36,440 nt of DNA, from assembly GCA_023247445.1 (NCBI GenBank), contig JAHFGL010000024.1, positions 1-36,440 on the forward strand, read 5' to 3'. This DNA comes from Candidatus Omnitrophota bacterium. Its GTDB lineage: Bacteria; Omnitrophota; Gorgyraeia; Zapsychrales; Zapsychraceae. The notes beneath the pieces are model-generated. The model worked only from the letters and a program-made list of their open reading frames with translations. It was not told the DNA's origin and ran no database searches. Below, piece after piece: positions 33,252-36,440 of the stretch (within the stretch, counting starts at the first letter, position 1; the number at the start of each line of letters is the position of its first letter). Position numbers and translations under genes: made by a program.

Positions 33252-34757
33252 TTAAAATCTTGATTTAAAATCTTTAATTAATTTTTCTAACTGCTCTTTA
33301 ACTTCTGGCGTCAAGGCCTTCTCTTTATCGAAGAGCTTAACAAAATCGACATACAAAGAATCAAGAGCATCACATAATTTTTGTTCGAACTCAGCAATCC
33401 GTGGTAATGGAATGTCATCAAGAAAACCATTAACCCCAGCGTAGATAATCGCCACTTGTTTTGAAACAGGCAGTGGAAGATGGATTCCTTGCTTAATAAT
33501 TCTCATCAATCGCTGGCCACGTTCCAATTGTTTACGTGTTGTCACATCCAAATCTGATGCAAATTGTGAGAAAGCTTCTAGTTCTCGGTACTGCGCTAAA
33601 TCCAAACGAAGTCGGCCTGAGGCTTGCTTCATCGCTTTGGTTTGCGCATCGCCTCCAACACGCGAAACTGATAGTCCAGGGTTAATCGCCGGACGCTGCC
33701 CAGCATTAAATAAATCGGTTTCCAAAAATATTTGACCGTCAGTAATAGAAATAACGTTGGTTGGAATATAAGCGGAAACGTCTCCAGCTTGTGTTTCAAT
33801 GACTGGCAAGGCGGTTAAACTGCCGGCCCCCTTTTTGTCGCTTAATTTAGCGGCACGCTCTAGTAGACGGCTATGTAAATAAAAAATATCGCCTGGATAA
33901 GCTTCTCGGCCTGGTGGTCGACGAAGAATTAAAGACAACTGACGATACGCCTGAGCTTGTTTCGTTAAATCATCATAGACAATAAGTGCATGTCGACCGC
34001 TGTCGCGATAATATTCAGCCATCGCTGTCCCTGAATAGGGTGCTAAAAATTGCATGGGCGCTGGATCTGAAGCGGTTGCGGCAATAATAGTTGTATATTC
34101 CATTGCGCCATATTTCTTGAGTGTTTCATAAACCTGCGCAACAGTTGAACGCTTTTGACCGATCGCTACATAAAAACAAAACACACTTTGACCGCGTTGA
34201 TTAATGATGGTGTCGATGGCAAGAGACGTCTTTCCAGTTTTACGATCGCCAATAATAAGCTCACGTTGCCCACGTCCAATGGGTGTCAGCGCATCAATAA
34301 CTTTAATACCGGTTTGAAGAGGTTCGTGAACATTTTTTCGATCGATGATGCCCGGAGCTTTTAATTCAATCTGTCTAAATTCTTTGGTATTAATTGGCGC
34401 ATTACCATCAATGGCCACTCCAAGCGCATCCACAATACGTCCAACCAATTGATCACCGACAGGAACGGCCGCAATTGTTTTTGTACGCTTAACTTGATCG
34501 CCTTCCTTAATAGACTTGTCTTCACCAAAAACAGAAATACCAACGTTATTTTTCTCAAGATTTAATACCATGCCGCGAATGCCGCTTGAGAATTCAACTA
34601 ACTCTCCCGCCATGACACCGGCCAATCCATAAACGCGGGCAATTCCATCACCGACGCTTAAGACAGAGCCGACCTCATACACATCAGCTTTGCGTTCAAA
34701 TTCATCCAGTTGATTTTTTAGAATCGCTGAAATTTCATCAGAATTAATTTTTGACAC
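33252..34757 (-). CDS. atpA: ATP synthase alpha subunit
   Basis: The non-catalytic nucleotide-binding subunit of F1 has 501 residues, the usual length. The P-loop GDRKTGKT is at 170-177, and the arginine finger lies in GLSVSRVGG. The N-terminal helix ([16 protein letters not shown]) that contacts delta is present. It follows atpH by 12 bases. Downstream, the composite repeat separates it from atpG. Confidence 0.98.
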   Translation of the reverse strand: MSKINSDEISAILKNQLDEFERKADVYEVGSVLSVGDGIARVYGLAGVMAGELVEFSSGIRGMVLNLEKNNVGISVFGEDKSIKEGDQVKRTKTIAAVPVGDQLVGRIVDALGVAIDGNAPINTKEFRQIELKAPGIIDRKNVHEPLQTGIKVIDALTPIGRGQRELIIGDRKTGKTSLAIDTIINQRGQSVFCFYVAIGQKRSTVAQVYETLKKYGAMEYTTIIAATASDPAPMQFLAPYSGTAMAEYYRDSGRHALIVYDDLTKQAQAYRQLSLILRRPPGREAYPGDIFYLHSRLLERAAKLSDKKGAGSLTALPVIETQAGDVSAYIPTNVISITDGQIFLETDLFNAGQRPAINPGLSVSRVGGDAQTKAMKQASGRLRLDLAQYRELEAFSQFASDLDVTTRKQLERGQRLMRIIKQGIHLPLPVSKQVAIIYAGVNGFLDDIPLPRIAEFEQKLCDALDSLYVDFVKLFDKEKALTPEVKEQLEKLIKDFKSRF

Positions 34758-34769
34758 GATAAATCCCCC

Positions 34770-35303
34770 TTAGGCACTCAATAATTGTTTATGGAATCGA
34801 GTTAATTGAGTTTGTATGCTGTAATCATAAATAATATCTCCGATACGAATTTTAAACCCTCCCAACAAAGCTGGATCAATGACAAGCTCAGGTTCAATTT
34901 CTTTACGGAATTTAAGCTTCAGATGATGAGAAATGGCATTAATCTGTTGCGTATTTAAATAAACACTGCTGATGATTGTAATGCGAATAATGTTTTTGTA
35001 TTCGAGATAGCTGTTAATAAAAAGCTTGATGATTGCCCGCAGCATGTTTAGATGTTTCTTTTCTTCAAGGAAAACAACAATGCGATACGTTACATCATCG
35101 AGTTTTCCCTCAAAAAGACTTTTCAATATATCAAGACGATTTTGGTGAGAGAGAAATGAATTTTGCAGGAGCTCTTCAAATCCTTCTTCAATATCGAGAA
35201 GATTATAAAGATTTTTGAAATCTTCATAAACGATTTCTAACCAGCTGTTTTCTTTACACAGATCAAATAATGCTTGGGCGTATCTGTTGGCGGTTAGAAT
35301 CAT
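34770..35303 (-). CDS. atpH: ATP synthase delta subunit
   Basis: The 177-residue stator subunit joins the top of F1 to the b subunits. It has the N-terminal six-helix domain starting with ANRYAQALFDLCKE and the conserved C-terminal segment ELVIDPALLGGFKIRIGDIIYDYS. Length is normal. The start lies two bases after the atpF stop, so translation is coupled. Confidence 0.95.
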   Translation of the reverse strand: MILTANRYAQALFDLCKENSWLEIVYEDFKNLYNLLDIEEGFEELLQNSFLSHQNRLDILKSLFEGKLDDVTYRIVVFLEEKKHLNMLRAIIKLFINSYLEYKNIIRITIISSVYLNTQQINAISHHLKLKFRKEIEPELVIDPALLGGFKIRIGDIIYDYSIQTQLTRFHKQLLSA

Positions 35304-35305
35304 GA

Positions 35306-35845
35306 TTATATTTCTTTAATCATTTGATTGATGAGTTTACGATTCTTTTCTTCATCGAGATTTTCTTCAATGAGTCGACCGGCGAGTGTGATGGCAATGT
35401 TGGCACTGGTTTCTTTTAACTCGGCAAGCGCTCTTCCCTTTTCATCTTTAATTTCGCGTACGGCATTTTCCAAAAGAATGCGGGATTCTTCTTGCGCCTT
35501 TTGATTGATAATTTTGGCCGCTTCAATGGCGGCTTTACGGGATTGCTCGATTAGATCACGTGACTTTTGTGCGGCTTCATCTAAGACTTCCTTACGACTT
35601 TGTTCAATCTTAGCTAATTCAGCTTTGATTTTATCGGCCTCCTCCACAGATTTTCGTATACTTTCTTCCCGATCTTTAATATTGGCCAGGATTGGTTTCC
35701 AGGCAAACTTATGGAGGATGATAAGAACGGAAATAAATGTTACCCATGTAAGAATGAGCAAATTTATCTCGGGACTCATAAACCCTATTTCTTTATGAGC
35801 CACTTCAGTTGACGCAACTTGTGTTTCTGTATTATGTTCGGCCAT
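35306..35845 (-). CDS. atpF: ATP synthase b subunit
   Basis: The 179-residue stator stalk has a short outer N-terminus (about 26 residues), one membrane helix (INLLILTWVTFISVLIILH, about 28-46) and a long charged helix that forms the dimeric coiled coil (WKPILANIKDREESIRKSVEEADKI and onward). Only one b-type gene is present, so a homodimeric stalk is expected, unlike systems with b and b'. It starts 10 bases after atpE. Confidence 0.95.
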   Translation of the reverse strand: MAEHNTETQVASTEVAHKEIGFMSPEINLLILTWVTFISVLIILHKFAWKPILANIKDREESIRKSVEEADKIKAELAKIEQSRKEVLDEAAQKSRDLIEQSRKAAIEAAKIINQKAQEESRILLENAVREIKDEKGRALAELKETSANIAITLAGRLIEENLDEEKNRKLINQMIKEI

Positions 35846-35855
35846 GGCGTTTCTC

Positions 35856-36080
35856 TTATTTCAAGAAGATGGTTAAGATACAAACAACTAAGGCCAAAAA
35901 TGCAACCCCTTCAACGAAGGCGATTCCTAAAATCATAAACTTCTGAATGTCTTTGATAATCTCTGGTTGGCGAGATAATCCATTAAGGGCGGCAGCACCA
36001 ATTAATCCAATGCCAATACCGGCACCAATTGTGACAAGCCCAACTCCAACCGTTGAAAATAATGATATGGGTATTTCCAT
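35856..36080 (-). CDS. atpE: ATP synthase c subunit (proton type)
   Basis: The 74-residue hairpin of two membrane helices forms the rotor ring. Helix 1 has the glycine pattern GAGIGIGLIGAAALNG, and the loop is the usual SRQPE. Helix 2 carries the ion-binding glutamate E56 in FVEGVAF. The residues that mark sodium-specific rings (a glutamine in helix 1 and a serine or threonine directly after the glutamate) are absent, so proton coupling is expected. A strong AAAGGAG ribosome-binding site and its own predicted promoter lie upstream, which may help supply the many copies per complex. Confidence 0.97.
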   Translation of the reverse strand: MEIPISLFSTVGVGLVTIGAGIGIGLIGAAALNGLSRQPEIIKDIQKFMILGIAFVEGVAFLALVVCILTIFLK

Positions 36081-36121
36081 ACAACACTCCTTTTCTAAAA
36101 GTTAATTTTTAACCCGCGCTA

Positions 36122-36149
36122 ATTATATCGGATGTTATTTGCTTGTAAA
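36122..36149 (-). promoter_or_regulatory. Predicted internal promoter upstream of atpE
   Basis: In the gap between atpB and atpE, the reverse strand has TTTACA (36149-36144), a 16-base spacer and a perfect TATAAT (36127-36122). The start site would be near 36115, about 35 bases before the atpE start codon. It would let atpE and later genes be made in excess of atpB. Confidence 0.6.
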
Positions 36150-36164
36150 CCTTTAAATCAAAAA

Positions 36165-36440
36165 TTAATGCTCCGGATGAAATGTCTGAGCAATAAAAAT
36201 CGCCGAGAGAAATGTAAAAACATAGGCCTGGATAAACACAACCAAAATTTCCAGCATATAGATAAAAACAGCTAACAATAAAATCGGCAATGTATAAATC
36301 CCGAGGACAATGATGAGTCCCAACAGCGAAGCGATCGCAATATGTCCTCCCAACATGTTGGCGAACAACCGTATCATTAGCGCAAATGATTTAATAAATA
36401 ATCCCATAAACTCAAGTGGCACAACGATAAAAAGAATTGG
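36165..36440 (-). CDS. atpB: ATP synthase a subunit, C-terminal part (runs off window)
   Basis: The window ends within this gene; the frame stays open to base 36440. The visible end includes ILFIVVPLEFMGLFIKSFAL and the essential arginine in LMIRLFANMLGGH, followed by the last helix AYVFTFLSAIFIAQ. The a subunit forms the proton half-channels next to the c-ring. An 84-base gap with a promoter separates it from atpE. The ORF-track start inside the gene is not a real start codon. Confidence 0.95.
   Translation of the reverse strand, partial: PILFIVVPLEFMGLFIKSFALMIRLFANMLGGHIAIASLLGLIIVLGIYTLPILLLAVFIYMLEILVVFIQAYVFTFLSAIFIAQTFHPEH

Noticed and set aside
35856-36080. Sodium-specific c-ring
   Set aside because: The glutamate is followed by glycine and helix 1 lacks the glutamine ligand, so a proton-type ring is the better reading.

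Overview
This 36.4 kb window is AT-rich (low-GC) bacterial chromosome, and most genes are on the minus strand. Gene content points to an aerobically respiring, diderm-type heterotroph. It encodes branched-chain amino acid enzymes, an aconitase, a b6f-like bc complex with an unusual octahaem cytochrome c, an A-type cytochrome c oxidase with its haem A and copper assembly factors, and an F1Fo ATP synthase. Scattered palindromic repeats, a split b6/subunit-IV-like cytochrome b, a HEAT-repeat subunit and a DUF5674 gene would fit an uncultured candidate-phylum or PVC/Omnitrophota-like lineage. That placement is inference; no rRNA is present to confirm it. I saw no tRNA, rRNA, CRISPR array, transposase or prophage gene.

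Layout, left to right. (1) 1-5505, minus strand, transcribed right to left: leuC, a two-gene cassette (DUF5674 protein plus a 97-aa protein), a degenerate copy of the leuC 3' end, a secreted unknown, a periplasmic glutaredoxin-like protein, leuD, ilvD and the start of aroC. A strong promoter sits almost directly on the leuC start codon. (2) 5663-8368: acnA, whose 5' UTR holds a palindromic repeat. (3) 8640-11766: a plus-strand island with a B12-binding radical SAM protein, a 7Fe-type ferredoxin and four small membrane proteins, two of them too short for the ORF track. (4) 11763-19494, minus: a cupredoxin-like protein, coxA, coxC, coxD, two small membrane proteins, coxB, ctaA, ctaB, a SCO protein and a DUF420 protein, from a promoter at about 19550. 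(5) 19677-22584, minus: an ECF sigma factor and an anti-sigma/von Willebrand A fusion, with a probable autoregulatory ECF promoter and a terminator. (6) 22693-30409, minus: HEAT protein, Rieske protein, cytochrome b N-half, cytochrome b C-half, octahaem cytochrome c, an unknown multi-pass membrane protein and a zinc-ribbon membrane protein. (7) 30493-36440, minus: atpB (partial), atpE, atpF, atpH, atpA, atpG, atpD, atpC.

Together, regions 4, 6 and 7 form a nearly contiguous respiratory island. Menaquinol (inferred) would be oxidised by the bc complex, electrons would pass through the membrane-anchored octahaem cytochrome and perhaps the cupredoxin to the CuA site of CoxB, and the proton gradient would drive ATP synthase. 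No small soluble cytochrome c gene is present.

The most unusual features are the coiled-coil plus eight-haem cytochrome, the missing K-channel lysine in CoxA, a roughly 65-residue insert next to the CuA loop of CoxB, the APWY quinol-site motif, the duplicated leuC tail around the DUF5674 cassette, and palindromic repeats placed inside operons and next to start or stop codons. No stretch longer than 300 bases lacks a gene; the longest gap (8369-8639) holds two divergent promoters and a repeat.
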